Shown: positions 50,471 through 59,099 of the stretch, in pieces
Layout of the letters: every line of letters starts with the position of its first letter
How positions within the stretch are numbered: the first letter of the stretch is position 1
NCBI RefSeq assembly: GCF_016107655.1
Contig: NZ_JABASX010000003.1
Span: 62,001 to 126,000 of the forward strand
Origin: Brevibacterium antiquum
GTDB taxonomy: Bacteria > Actinomycetota > Actinomycetes > Actinomycetales > Brevibacteriaceae
DNA length: 64,000 nt
Reading direction: 5' to 3'
Made by a program: the position numbers and the translations under genes
Notes under the pieces: generated by a model
Database searches by the model: none
Told to the model about the DNA's origin: nothing
The model's input: the letters and a program-made list of their open reading frames with translations, nothing else

Positions 50471-51304
50471 ATGTACGACTGGCTGGTCGCAGCTGTGCTT
50501 GGAATCGTTCAGGCACTGACAGAATTTCTGCCGATCTCGTCCTCTGCGCATGTGCGCATCGTCGGTGAGTTCATGCTGCCGGGCCAGGACCCGGGCGCGT
50601 TCTTCACCGCGATCATCCAGATCGGCACCGAGGCGGCTGTCGTCGTGTACTTCTGGCGCGACATCGTCTCCATCATCTCAAAATGGTGCAAGGCGCTGGT
50701 CGGCAAGCACGACCGCAAGGACCCCGAAGTCAGGCTCGGCTGGCTGATCATCGTCGGTTCGATTCCGATCGTCATCCTCGGTCTGCTGTTCCAGGACGCC
50801 ATTGAGGGCGCCCTGCGCAGTCTGTGGATCACCGCAACCATGCTCATCGTCTTCGGACTCATCATCGGCCTCGCCGACTGGGTGGGCAAGAGGGAACGCA
50901 CCCTTGAGGACATGAGCTGGGGCCAGGGCATCGCCTACGGTTTCGCCCAGGCGCTGGCGCTCATCCCCGGCGTCTCACGCTCCGGCGGTACGATCATGGC
51001 CGGACGCTTCATGGGCTTCGACCGTCCTGCAGCTGCCCGCTACTCATTCCTGCTCGCCATTCCAGCGGTCTTGGGATCCGGTTTCTACAGCGTCTTCCAG
51101 ACGCTCGGCAGCGCGGACATGGTCATCGGCTGGGGACCGACGATCCTGGCCACCATCATCGCCTTCGGACTCGGGCTCCTCGTCATCCACTGGTTCCTCG
51201 GCTACGTGAAGACCAAGTCCTTCGCGATCTTCGTCTGGTACCGCGTGGCACTGGGCATCGTGCTCTACATCCTGCTGGGCACAGGAGTCCTCGCCGCCAC
51301 CTGA
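50471..51304 (+). CDS. uppP: Undecaprenyl-diphosphatase UppP/BacA
   Basis: 277 residues with seven or eight membrane helices. [20 protein letters not shown] and [20 protein letters not shown] are the two inverted-repeat motifs of the BacA family, with the active-site Glu, Ser and Arg. It dephosphorylates undecaprenyl diphosphate on the outer face of the membrane to recycle the wall lipid carrier and can give bacitracin resistance. AAGGAGACGC precedes the ATG, an excellent ribosome site. It is followed by a convergent histidine phosphatase gene. Confidence 0.97.
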   Translation: MYDWLVAAVLGIVQALTEFLPISSSAHVRIVGEFMLPGQDPGAFFTAIIQIGTEAAVVVYFWRDIVSIISKWCKALVGKHDRKDPEVRLGWLIIVGSIPIVILGLLFQDAIEGALRSLWITATMLIVFGLIIGLADWVGKRERTLEDMSWGQGIAYGFAQALALIPGVSRSGGTIMAGRFMGFDRPAAARYSFLLAIPAVLGSGFYSVFQTLGSADMVIGWGPTILATIIAFGLGLLVIHWFLGYVKTKSFAIFVWYRVALGIVLYILLGTGVLAAT

Positions 51305-51344
51305 TTCGCGCAGGCTGATCGGCGCCGGCTGGCTCGGTTGAGCG

Positions 51345-52049
51345 TCAGCGCAGTCCGCCGCCTCCGGGCACGCTCCCTTCGGAGAGCCCGGAGGCGGTGA
51401 CCGACATCGCCGTCAGCACCGGCCGTGGCCCCGAGAAGTCGATGACGGTGAAGGAGCCCGGGGCAACGCTTATTCGCTGAAAATCATCGAGAGGCATCGC
51501 CAGCGCATCGGCAATGATCGCCTTGATGATGTCGCCGTGGGAGACGAGCAGCGCCCAACGTTCGGCCCTGCCCTCACGATTCTCTGTGCTGTGGCCGCGT
51601 TTCTCTTCGTCGCTGCGCTCTTCTGCGCGGAGCTCGTCAACGACGGTTCTCACCTGTGACACGGCACGATCGGCCGCCTCGGCGATGGATTCCCCACCGG
51701 GGAAACGCGCCTGCGAAGCACTCTCGAGGACGGTCTTCCACAGCTCTTCGCTGCCGAGTTCCTTCAGGCTCCGCCCGGTCCATTCGCCGTAATCGAGTTC
51801 GATGAGGTCATCGACGGCGGCGACAGAGTCAGCGGTGACCGCAGACGCCGCGATCTGAGCCGTCTGCTCACATCGCATGAGGGGCGAATGCAACAGGCGC
51901 GAAAAGTGGCGCTGCGGAAGCATCCGCAGGGTGTCGCGAAGGGCGCTGACACCCTGATCAGTCAGCGACACGCCGGGAGTGCGTCCGGCGAGGATCCCTG
52001 CCGTATTCGCACTGGAGACGCCGTGCCGGAGGAGAACGATGACGGGCAT
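51345..52049 (-). CDS. Histidine phosphatase family protein (MSMEG_4193-type)
   Basis: 234 residues. VIVLLRHGVSSANTAGILAG contains the RHG catalytic His and LHSPLMRCEQTAQIAA the second Arg, VDDLIELDYGEWTGRSLKEL the Glu, and LLVSHGDIIKAIIADALAM the last catalytic His. It matches a phosphatase family restricted to actinobacteria and linked with mshC, DUF3090 and SCO1664. A role in mycothiol metabolism is a reasonable guess. The ATG lacks a strong ribosome site. It diverges from a small DUF5703 gene over 37 bp. Confidence 0.9.
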   Translation of the reverse strand: MPVIVLLRHGVSSANTAGILAGRTPGVSLTDQGVSALRDTLRMLPQRHFSRLLHSPLMRCEQTAQIAASAVTADSVAAVDDLIELDYGEWTGRSLKELGSEELWKTVLESASQARFPGGESIAEAADRAVSQVRTVVDELRAEERSDEEKRGHSTENREGRAERWALLVSHGDIIKAIIADALAMPLDDFQRISVAPGSFTVIDFSGPRPVLTAMSVTASGLSEGSVPGGGGLR

Positions 52050-52086
52050 ATGATCAACACTAGCCCAGATCGTTTACAGTGGGCCT

Positions 52087-52290
52087 ATGAAGCGTCAGCG
52101 TCCCAGCATGGCCTATGAGTTTCGCAAGGTCTCGTTCTCCAGAGAAACCCCACGATCTGTCAGTCTCCAGGAACTCAATGATGAGGCGGAGTACGGCAAA
52201 TGGGAGCTCGCCCGGACCCGGATCTCCGTGGGAGGCACCAAGACCGTCTGGCTGCGTCGTAAGATCATGCCTCTGACATTGAGCAGCTGA
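52087..52290 (+). CDS. DUF5703 family protein
   Basis: 67 residues. MAYEFRKVSFSRETPRSVSL, then AEYGKWELARTRISVGGTKTVWLRRK, is a strongly conserved small actinobacterial protein with a positively charged C-terminus. Its function is unknown. An internal ATG at 52108 is the start used by most relatives. It is next to a histidine phosphatase gene (divergent) and 10 bp upstream of the YdcZ-type transporter, possibly in the same transcript. Confidence 0.85.
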   Translation: MKRQRPSMAYEFRKVSFSRETPRSVSLQELNDEAEYGKWELARTRISVGGTKTVWLRRKIMPLTLSS

Positions 52291-52300
52291 CACCGACCCT

Positions 52301-53278
52301 GTGAAGTCACCCGCTGCGCTCCTCCCCGTCCTCTTCGCCGGCCTCGTCACCATCGTGGCCGGCGGTGCCATGTCCCTCCAAGGTCGTGCCAACGGCCTGC
52401 TCGGTCCGATCCTGGGTCACTCTGTCTTCGCCGCACTCGTCTCGTTCATCATCGGACTCATCCTCGTGGGCACGACTCTGCTGTGCTCCTCCCGGTCTCG
52501 GGCCGGCGCCGGAATCCTGCTCCGACTCCTCCGCACTCACGCGATGCCCTGGTGGATGCTGCTCGGTGGACTCAGCGGCGGCCTCGTCGTCATCGCTCAG
52601 GCATCCACGGTGCCGATCATGGGCGTCGCAATGTTCACCATGGCCTTTGTCTCCGGCCAGGTGACCGGTGGTCTCGCCGTCGATTCCACACGCCTGCCAC
52701 CGGGCGGGAGGCAGCGCCTGACATTCCTCCGGGTCTTCGGGGTCCTCGTCGTCATCGCCGCCCTGGTCTACGGCGCCTCGGAGCGACTCAACCTGGGAGT
52801 CCCGTTCTGGGCCCTGCTGCTGCCCTTCGGCTCTGGCGCCCTGACCTCCGTCCAGCAGGCGTTCAACGGACGGATCAAAGCCGCCACCGGCTCGGTCATC
52901 GTCGCCACCACTGTGAACTTCGCCGTCGGCTTCCTCGCCCTGCTCGCGGCCGCTGGGGTCATTATGGCCACCGGGGTGACCTGGGCAGGATTTCCGACGG
53001 CGCCCACTCAGTGGTGGATGCTCCTCGGTGGGGCCTTCGGCGTCATCTTCATCGGGTTGACCGCGCTGACCGTGGCGAAGCTCGGCGTGCTGCTGCTCAG
53101 CCTGTTCTCGCTGTTCGGAAATCTCCTCGGCGCGCTCCTGCTCGATCTCCTGCTGCCTCTGCCCGGATCCCTGGTGAGCACCACGACGGTCATCAGTGCC
53201 GCCCTGGTGCTCCTCGGGATCGCGATGACGATTATGCCTTCATCAGGAAATCACCCAGAACCCTCGCCCCGAACTTGA
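52301..53278 (+). CDS. Two-repeat YdcZ/DUF606-type transporter (DMT)
   Basis: 325 residues, ten helices in two similar halves: residues 1-165 and 170-325 each contain a GLVVIAQASTVPIMGVAMFTMAF- or IFIGLTALTVAKLGVLLLSLFS-like pattern, characteristic of the DUF606/YdcZ family, here fused head-to-tail. VSLQGRANGLLG and VQQAFNGRIKAATGSVI are equivalent. The substrate is unknown. A GTG start (52301) overlaps nothing. Its 3' end overlaps the convergent M20 peptidase gene by 47 bp. The fused arrangement is known in other bacteria. Confidence 0.85.
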   Translation: MKSPAALLPVLFAGLVTIVAGGAMSLQGRANGLLGPILGHSVFAALVSFIIGLILVGTTLLCSSRSRAGAGILLRLLRTHAMPWWMLLGGLSGGLVVIAQASTVPIMGVAMFTMAFVSGQVTGGLAVDSTRLPPGGRQRLTFLRVFGVLVVIAALVYGASERLNLGVPFWALLLPFGSGALTSVQQAFNGRIKAATGSVIVATTVNFAVGFLALLAAAGVIMATGVTWAGFPTAPTQWWMLLGGAFGVIFIGLTALTVAKLGVLLLSLFSLFGNLLGALLLDLLLPLPGSLVSTTTVISAALVLLGIAMTIMPSSGNHPEPSPRT

Positions 53279-54539
53279 GTGCCGAGATCGGCACTCGCTC
53301 GTCGACGCCGTGGAACATCGCCGGGAAGTCGAGATCACCGGTCAGCTGCAGCGGCGCAAACCCGTAGCCGGTGATGCCCAGCTCTGCCATGGACTTATTG
53401 TCCGTTCCGCCCGAGAGCGTATACGGCAGAACCTTCGCTGTGGGATCGTCATCGAGCAGGCTCGTGCGCATCTGCGCGACCAGCGGCGTGTCGAAGGGTG
53501 CCTCCAAAGCTTCTCCTTCGTCATTGGCCTCGATGTCGATGCCCTCCCCCGCGAGTTCCTTGATCTTGAGCATCACATCCTCGTGCTGACCCGGCAGGGT
53601 CCGACAGTCGACGTAGGCCGTAGCCGTGCCGGGGATGACGTTGTGCTTGTAGCCGGCGTTGAGGAACGACGGATTCGAGGTGTTCTGCAGCGTCGGGGCG
53701 ACGAACTTCTCGACAGAGCCGAGCTCGGCCAGGAGCTCACCGATCGTATCGGCCCGGAATTCGATGCCGGTGATCTCCGCAACTCCTTCGAGCAGCTGCC
53801 GTGTTGCGACCGGGATCTCCTGCGGCCAAGGATATTCGCCGATGCGGGCGATGGCTGCGGCCAGACGGGTGACCGGATTGTCATCATTGCGCTGGGAGCC
53901 GTGACCCGCTGTGCCGTGGGCGATGAGGTTGAGCCAGGCGAGACCCTTCTCTGCGGTCTGGATGAGGTACACCCGTTGGCCGCGGACATCGACGGAATAG
54001 CCGCCGACCTCGGAGATGGCCTCTGTGGCCCCGGCGAAGAGCTCCGGGTGATTGCGGACCATATAGCGGGCACCATAGTTCCCACCGGCCTCCTCATCGG
54101 CGAAGAAGGCGATGATGAGGTCTCGGCGCGGACGCAGACCCTGGCGGAGCATATCGCGGACGGCGGCGATGATCATCGCGTCCATGTCCTTCATGTCGAC
54201 GGCTCCGCGACCCCAGAGCAGCTCGTCCTTGATGACACCGGCGAAGGGGTCGACGCTCCAGTCCTCTGCCGCAGCCGGAACCACATCGGTGTGGCCGTGG
54301 ACGACGAGCGCGTCCGCCTCGGGATCGGATCCCTTGATCCGGGCGACCAGGGAGGCCCTGCCCGGTTCGGACTCGATGATTGTCGACGTCAGTCCCACCT
54401 CGTCGAACCAGCCTGCGATGAGATCCGCTGCCGGCCGTTCGGGGTTGACCTTATTGCCTCCCCAGTTCTGTGTGTCGATGCGGATGAGCTGCTGGCACAG
54501 AGAGGTGACCTCGGCCTCGGCGGCACTGAAATCGTACAC
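53232..54539 (-). CDS. M20/M25/M40-family metallopeptidase
   Basis: 435 residues. VVHGHTDVVPAAAEDWSVDPF is the metal/catalytic motif 1, LLWGRGAVDMKDMDAMIIAAV has the bridging Asp, IIAFFADEEAGGNYGARYMV the catalytic Glu pair, and FAPLQLTGDLDFPAMFHGVDERV the final His. A dimerisation domain covers about 195-310. Such enzymes cleave dipeptides, acyl amino acids or carnosine-like substrates. It is in the cytosol (no signal). ATG 54539 starts MYDFSAAEAEV with GGAGACACC upstream. No operon partner is seen on its strand; a tRNA gene lies upstream. Confidence 0.92.
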   Translation of the reverse strand: MYDFSAAEAEVTSLCQQLIRIDTQNWGGNKVNPERPAADLIAGWFDEVGLTSTIIESEPGRASLVARIKGSDPEADALVVHGHTDVVPAAAEDWSVDPFAGVIKDELLWGRGAVDMKDMDAMIIAAVRDMLRQGLRPRRDLIIAFFADEEAGGNYGARYMVRNHPELFAGATEAISEVGGYSVDVRGQRVYLIQTAEKGLAWLNLIAHGTAGHGSQRNDDNPVTRLAAAIARIGEYPWPQEIPVATRQLLEGVAEITGIEFRADTIGELLAELGSVEKFVAPTLQNTSNPSFLNAGYKHNVIPGTATAYVDCRTLPGQHEDVMLKIKELAGEGIDIEANDEGEALEAPFDTPLVAQMRTSLLDDDPTAKVLPYTLSGGTDNKSMAELGITGYGFAPLQLTGDLDFPAMFHGVDERVPISALKFGARVLGDFLMKA

Positions 54540-54635
54540 GGTGTCTCCTGTCGGATAGGTGCGAAGATGCTGACGTGATCCACGTTATAGCAACTGCGAC
54601 AGCCCGACCCATGGTGTCCGCCGATCGTGATCTCC

Positions 54636-54699
54636 GGGGCAGCACGTCAACGGGGCAGCACGTCAACGGGTCAGCGGGTCAGCGGGTCAGCGAGTCAGC
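54636..54699. repeat. Compound tandem repeat: two 16-mers and four 8-mers
   Basis: GGGGCAGCACGTCAAC at 54636-54651 and 54652-54667, then GGGTCAGC at 54668, 54676 and 54684 and a variant GAGTCAGC at 54692. It lies between the M20 peptidase and the tRNA terminator. The stretch 54540-54715 holds no gene. Confidence 0.95.
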
Positions 54700-54715
54700 G
54701 GCAGGAGTGAATGAG

Positions 54716-54748
54716 AAATGGCCTCCGGATCAGATCCGGAGGCCATTT
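54716..54748 (-). terminator. Terminator of tRNA-Leu
   Basis: A 16-bp perfect stem (AAATGGCCTCCGGATC and complement) around one central base. On the minus strand the A/T-rich base of the stem ends in ATTTCTCATT after the tRNA, giving a typical Rho-independent terminator 10 bp after the tRNA 3' end. Confidence 0.9.
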
Positions 54749-54757
54749 CCTCTGTTG

Positions 54758-54845
54758 TGCGCGAAGGGGGACTTGAACCCCCACGCCCGATAAGTTGGGC
54801 ACTAGCACCTCAAGCTAGCGCGTCTACCAATTCCGCCACTCGCGC
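54758..54845 (-). tRNA. tRNA-Leu(GAG)
   Basis: The 88-nt minus-strand sequence starts GCGCGAGTGGCGGAATTGG and ends in TTCGCGC-A. The acceptor stem pairs with a final G-T; the D-arm has the Leu-type GGTAGAC, the anticodon arm is CTAGC-TTGAGGT-GCTAG with anticodon GAG, a long variable arm (GTGCCCAACTTATCGGGCG) is typical of class II tRNAs, and the T-arm has GTTCAAGTC. CCA is not encoded. A promoter lies just upstream and a terminator downstream. Confidence 0.97.
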
Positions 54846-54859
54846 TGGCAACAGAGATT

Positions 54860-54887
54860 ACTTTACACGCGACTTTCGGCCGTGCAA
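54860..54887 (-). promoter_or_regulatory. Promoter of tRNA-Leu
   Basis: On the minus strand TTGCAC (54882-54887), 16-bp spacer, TAAAGT (54860-54865), ending 14 bp before the tRNA 5' end. It is the best sigma-70-type match in this gap. Confidence 0.6.
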
Positions 54888-54960
54888 AATCAGATCGGCC
54901 GATTGTGACGCACGGCACTCAGCTGATTCTGCTGAGGCGCTCACCGGGGCCTGCACAGGC

Positions 54961-55818
54961 TCACTCACTGAGTGCTGAGACCTCTGAGAGGATGTGCGGT
55001 TTACCGGACTTGAGATCGAAGACGGCGAACTTCGCGGCCTCATGCCTCTGTCCCTCGGTAATGGCGAACCCAACGGTCGAGGGCAGCAGCACGGGCTTGG
55101 CGAATGACACATCCCAGCGGTATGACTCGAGCCTCGTATCGACCGCGGACAACGCGCGCGAGGCACCGTACATGCCGTGGGCGATGAGGCGCGGGAAGCC
55201 GAAGCCCTTCGCGGCCAATCCGTTGAGGTGGATCGGGTTGTAGTCACCCGAGGCGTGGGCATAGCGCTGGCCGATGATCGGATCGAGTCGCCACAGTGCG
55301 CTCGGGGTGGGAGCAGTGAACTCCTCCCGCGGCGGCTGTGGTTTCGCTTCTGCATTGGGCAGCTTCTTGCCCTTAGCCAGATAGGTCGTGGTCTCACGCA
55401 TGCGCAGGGCGCCCTCAACCTTCGCCTCGACGATGACCTCGATCGTGGTTCCGGCCGAATGCTGGTAGGGACCGGCCAACTCCACATGGAAGTCGACGCT
55501 GTCACCGATATGCACGGCGCCGAGGCTGTCGATCCTGTTGTGGATGTGGACCATGCCCATCATCGGCAGCGGCACCTCGGGGTCGCCGAGCAGCTGCATG
55601 CTCAGCGGGAACGCGAGAACGTGAAGGTATCCCGGGTGGACGGTGTTGCCCAGTCCGGCACCGATGACGGTGGTGAAACCGGCGTAGGCATCGGCCTCGA
55701 TCGGCATGCTGCGATCCAGGGAGCGGTTGGGCAGGTCCGGGCTCGTGCGTGTGCCCAACGGCAGAGCCTTGAGCACCGCCTTCGCGTACAGCGGAAGCAT
55801 CGAATCCTTCGCCATCAT
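54961..55818 (-). CDS. MaoC-like (R)-enoyl-CoA hydratase
   Basis: About 285 residues. The C-terminal hotdog carries the hydratase-2 motif YAHASGDYNPIHLNGLAAK, which contains the catalytic Asp and His, followed by IAHGMYGASRAL. The N-terminal half is a second, degenerate hotdog, as in double-hotdog bacterial hydratases. It hydrates trans-2-enoyl-CoA (or dehydrates 3-hydroxyacyl-CoA). ATG 55818 overlaps the fabG4 stop by 4 bp (ATGATG gives two possible starts). It is the last gene of fadI-fabG4-maoC, a beta-oxidation-like set facing an acyl-CoA oxidase operon. Confidence 0.9.
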   Translation of the reverse strand: MMAKDSMLPLYAKAVLKALPLGTRTSPDLPNRSLDRSMPIEADAYAGFTTVIGAGLGNTVHPGYLHVLAFPLSMQLLGDPEVPLPMMGMVHIHNRIDSLGAVHIGDSVDFHVELAGPYQHSAGTTIEVIVEAKVEGALRMRETTTYLAKGKKLPNAEAKPQPPREEFTAPTPSALWRLDPIIGQRYAHASGDYNPIHLNGLAAKGFGFPRLIAHGMYGASRALSAVDTRLESYRWDVSFAKPVLLPSTVGFAITEGQRHEAAKFAVFDLKSGKPHILSEVSALSE

Positions 55819-57167
55819 GCACCCACCATGTTCTGGCCGCACACCCGCAGCGTCAGACCGTTGATCCCCCGGGCCCCCGCCGAGGCGAGGAATCCGATGG
55901 TCTCGGCCACGTCGACAGGCTGTCCACCCTGCTGAAGGCTGGAGAGCCTGCGTGCAACCTGCCTGGTCAAGGCTGGCATCTTGGCTGTCATATCGGTTTC
56001 GATGAAGCCGGGAGCCACAGCATTGATCGTTCCTCCGCGCTGCGCGAAGTCCGGCGCCGAGGCGGCGGTGAGTCCGATGACTCCGGCCTTCGAGGTTGCG
56101 TAGTTCGTCTGCCCGCGGTTGCCTGCGATGCCCGAGGTCGAGGCCAGTGACACGACCTGCGCGCCCTCGGCGAAGAGGCCCTTGGCCTGCAGATGGGCGT
56201 TGATCCGGGACTGGGAGGCGATGTTGACGGCGATGACGGAGTCCCAGCGGGAGGCATCCATATTCGCCAGCATCTTGTCCCGGGTGATTCCGGCATTGTG
56301 GACGAGGATATCGACGGGACCTCCGACCGCCTCGGCGATCGTCTCCGCAGCGGTCTCCGTGGTGATGTCGAGCTGGAGGGACCTGCCGCCGACCTCATTC
56401 ATCACCTCTGCCAGAGCCTGCCCGGCCTGCGGCATGTCAACGCCGATGAGCTGCGCACCGTCACGGGCCAGGTTGCGCGCAATCGCTGCACCGATACCCC
56501 GAGCGGCACCGGTGACGACTGCGGTGCGTCCTGCCAGCGGGCCGGCCTCGCCGGTGGAGAGGAACTCCTTCATCCCCATCGGGGTGCCGGCCTGCGTCGA
56601 GACGGTGATGAACTGGCCCGAGACATAGGCCGATTTGCCCGAGAGGAGGAACCACAGTGCGGTGGACACGGATGGTGCCTGCACGTCGACGCCGTCGAGG
56701 AGGATCCCGTTGGCGGTGGCTCCGCGGCGCATCTCGTGAGCCATGGACCGTGTCAGGCCGGTGATCCCCTGAGTCGCGGCCGCGATTTCGGGGCTCTGCT
56801 GCTGCGGGTTCGGGGCAGCAGAGATCGTGATCACGCGTCCGCAGCGGGCCAGCGATCGCAGGGCTGAACCGATCTCGAGCACGGGCGCCGAGAGATCGAC
56901 GGGCGCGGTGGCTTCGTCGAAGACGGCGATGATGGCTCGCAGGGACTCCCCCGAGTTGGCGTGGCGTCGAACCTCGAAGCCGTTGTCCAACAGCAGGTCG
57001 GCAAGCTTCTGCGCCTCTGGTCCGGAGCCGAGTACGAGCACCGGTTTCCGGCGGTAGTCCGCCGGAGTCGAGTCGAAGCGGTGCAGTTCGACCGGCTGCG
57101 GCAGGCCCAGAGTCTTCGCGACCTGCTTCAGTGGGCCGTTGACCAAGCCCAGGTAGGTGTCTTTCAT
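55815..57167 (-). CDS. 3-oxoacyl reductase, high-molecular-weight FabG4 type
   Basis: 450 residues in two Rossmann halves. The N-terminal half (flavodoxin-like, residues 1-200: VLVLGSGPEAQKLADLLL, AATQGITGLTRSMAHEM) is inactive in homologues; the C-terminal SDR (about 208-450) has VVTGAARGIGAAIARNLA, HNAGITRDKM, VSLASTSGIAGNRGQTNYATSKAGV with Ser/Tyr/Lys, and PGFIETDMT. FabG4 proteins reduce 3-oxoacyl-CoA with NADH. It is coupled by 4-bp overlaps to fadI upstream and the MaoC hydratase downstream, forming a CoA-ester pathway. Confidence 0.93.
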   Translation of the reverse strand: MKDTYLGLVNGPLKQVAKTLGLPQPVELHRFDSTPADYRRKPVLVLGSGPEAQKLADLLLDNGFEVRRHANSGESLRAIIAVFDEATAPVDLSAPVLEIGSALRSLARCGRVITISAAPNPQQQSPEIAAATQGITGLTRSMAHEMRRGATANGILLDGVDVQAPSVSTALWFLLSGKSAYVSGQFITVSTQAGTPMGMKEFLSTGEAGPLAGRTAVVTGAARGIGAAIARNLARDGAQLIGVDMPQAGQALAEVMNEVGGRSLQLDITTETAAETIAEAVGGPVDILVHNAGITRDKMLANMDASRWDSVIAVNIASQSRINAHLQAKGLFAEGAQVVSLASTSGIAGNRGQTNYATSKAGVIGLTAASAPDFAQRGGTINAVAPGFIETDMTAKMPALTRQVARRLSSLQQGGQPVDVAETIGFLASAGARGINGLTLRVCGQNMVGA

Positions 57168-58453
57168 GCTGCCTCCACAATCGCGGTGAGTCCCTGGCCG
57201 CCTGCTGCGCAGATCGAGACCAGCGACCTCTTCTTGCCGGTGAGCTTGAGGTACTTCGCGGTGGAGGCGATGATGCGCCCACCGGTCGCCGCGAACGGGT
57301 GTCCGGCGGCGAGGCTTGAGCCGAGCGGGTTGAGCTTGGCTCGGTCGATGGTGCCCAGTGCACCGTCGAGGCCGACCTTGTCACGGCAGAACTTCTCTGA
57401 TTCCCATGCCGCGAGGTGGCTGAGCACGGTCGAGGCGAATGCTTCGTGGATCTCGAAGACGTCGAAGTCCTCGAACGTCAGCCCGTTGCGGGCCAGCAGG
57501 CGTGGAACCGCGTAGGCCGGGGCCATGAGCAGCCCCTCGGCTCCGTCGACGAAGTCGACGGCTGCGGCTTCGGCGTCGACGAGGCGGGCCAAAGGCGTGA
57601 AGCCGTGTTCGCGAGCCCAGTCCTCACTGCCGAGGAGGACTGAGGAAGCACCGTCGGTCAGGGGCGTCGAGTTGCCTGCAGTCATCGTCGCCGGCGAGCT
57701 CAGCTTCTTACCGAACACGGGCGAGAGTTTGGCCAGAGACTCGGCGGACGAGTCCGCGCGCATGTTGGTGTCGCGGCTGACGCCGAGGTAGGGCGTCGAG
57801 AGATCATCGAAGAAGCCCTCATCCCAAGCACGGGCGAGGTTGTGATGGGAGGCCAGAGCCAGTTCGTCCTGAGCCTCACGGGTGATCTGCCACTGGGCAG
57901 TGGTGATCGCCTGATGCTCGCCCATGCTCATGCCTGTGCGGGGCTCAGCCGTCGACGGCGCCTGGGGAGCCAGGTAGGCCGGTCGGATCTGAGCAGCGAT
58001 CTTCGCCCGCTGGGCCAGGGTCTTCGCGCGCGTGAGCTCGAGCAGGATCTCACGCATCGAATCATTGACGACGATGGGTGCATCCGACGCGGAGTCGACG
58101 CCGGAGGCGATGCCCGACTCAAGCTGGCCGGCATTGATCTTGTTGTTGAGGCTGACCACGGTCTCAAGACCGGTGGCACAGGCCTGCCCGACGTCGAACG
58201 CGGGAGTTGTCGGCGACAGGGCGGAACCAAGGACTGCCTCACGGGTGAGGTTGAAGTCCTTCGAATGCTTCAGGACGGCACCACCGGCAACCTCGCCGAT
58301 GCTCTCTCCGGCCAGGCCGAAGCGAGCCACGAGTCCGTCGAGGGCGCTCGTGAGCATATCGAGATTGCTCGCTTTGGAATACTGCTTGTTCGAACGAGCG
58401 AACGGAATGCGGTTACCGCCAAGGATGACGGCGCGCTGAGTGGGAGTGGACAT
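57164..58453 (-). CDS. Acetyl-CoA acyltransferase (thiolase, FadI-like)
   Basis: About 429 residues. Catalytic residues: QACATGLETVVSLN (nucleophile Cys), FEIHEAFASTVLSHLAA (HEAF His), LGSSLAAGHPFAATGGR (GHP His) and SICAAGGQGLTAIVEA (second Cys). It condenses or cleaves 3-ketoacyl-CoA. The CCGGAGGTGCAA upstream of ATG 58453 makes that start firm. It is the first gene of the fadI-fabG4-maoC operon and is divergent from the TetR gene over about 58 bp containing an inverted repeat. Confidence 0.95.
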   Translation of the reverse strand: MSTPTQRAVILGGNRIPFARSNKQYSKASNLDMLTSALDGLVARFGLAGESIGEVAGGAVLKHSKDFNLTREAVLGSALSPTTPAFDVGQACATGLETVVSLNNKINAGQLESGIASGVDSASDAPIVVNDSMREILLELTRAKTLAQRAKIAAQIRPAYLAPQAPSTAEPRTGMSMGEHQAITTAQWQITREAQDELALASHHNLARAWDEGFFDDLSTPYLGVSRDTNMRADSSAESLAKLSPVFGKKLSSPATMTAGNSTPLTDGASSVLLGSEDWAREHGFTPLARLVDAEAAAVDFVDGAEGLLMAPAYAVPRLLARNGLTFEDFDVFEIHEAFASTVLSHLAAWESEKFCRDKVGLDGALGTIDRAKLNPLGSSLAAGHPFAATGGRIIASTAKYLKLTGKKRSLVSICAAGGQGLTAIVEAA

Positions 58454-58477
58454 TTGCACCTCCGGTATATGGATTTA

Positions 58478-58492
58478 ACTGTTACCGACAGT
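58478..58492. promoter_or_regulatory. Inverted repeat at the fadI/TetR promoter, candidate operator
   Basis: ACTGT-TACCG-ACAGT, with a second TACCG(T)CTGT element at 58500-58509 giving TACCGACAGT/TACCGTCTGT direct repeats. It lies in the 58-bp divergent gap, where a TetR repressor would block both operons. Confidence 0.55.
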
Positions 58493-58511
58493 ACCTGATA
58501 CCGTCTGTCAC

Positions 58512-59099
58512 ATGAAATCGCTCACAGATGGTCGGTCCACTCGGTGGCAGCAGCATCGCGACCACAGGCGCCACGAGCTGCTGCGCGCCGTCCGGCATGT
58601 CGTCGATGAGCACGGCGACGAACTGTCGATGGAGCAGATCTCAGAGCATTCGGGCACAACGAAGTCAGTGCTCTACCGGTATTTCACGGATCGTGCCGGA
58701 CTGCAGGCGGCAATGGGCGAATGGGCGATGGATGTCATCTCCAAGTCACTCGACGACGCAACAGCAGCCTCGGCGCAGGATGCACTGACGAAGATGATCC
58801 ACGCCTTCGTCGCGCTCGCCGCAGAATCACCGAATATCTACCGATTCTGCGATACAGCGGTCAATCGCTTCGCACCGACGGAGACCGGTGGGTTCTTCAA
58901 CTCGATCGCTGGGCTCCTCGCCGATCGGCTTGGCCTTGAGGGCACTCAGGGACAGCTGTGGGCAGCAGGTGCGATCGGATTCGTGCGCGCCGCGACTGAG
59001 AACTGGCTGGCCGATCCCAGCCGCCCCGATGAATTCGCCACCGCAATCAGTCAATGGCTCTGGGCCTCGCTGCCCGCAAAACTAGGAGTAGACGAATGA
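58512..59099 (+). CDS. TetR-family transcriptional regulator of fatty-acid genes
   Basis: 195 residues. The HTH reads DELSMEQISEHSGTTKSVLYRYFTDRAGLQAAM. The ligand domain is mostly helical (AVNRFAPTETGGFFNSIAGLLADRL). It is flanked by acyl-CoA genes on both sides and overlaps the acyl-CoA oxidase start by 4 bp (ATGA), so it is autoregulated with that gene and probably represses both operons until an acyl-CoA ligand binds. This is inference from context. The 5-bp inverted repeat upstream is a likely target. Confidence 0.9.
   Translation: MKSLTDGRSTRWQQHRDHRRHELLRAVRHVVDEHGDELSMEQISEHSGTTKSVLYRYFTDRAGLQAAMGEWAMDVISKSLDDATAASAQDALTKMIHAFVALAAESPNIYRFCDTAVNRFAPTETGGFFNSIAGLLADRLGLEGTQGQLWAAGAIGFVRAATENWLADPSRPDEFATAISQWLWASLPAKLGVDE

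Noticed and set aside
53310..54578. Plus-strand open frame of 422 codons opposite the M20 peptidase
   Set aside because: Fully antisense to a gene with clear M20 motifs; translation has no recognisable domain.
54636..54699. CRISPR-like array
   Set aside because: Repeats are directly adjacent without spacers and too short; no cas genes are present.
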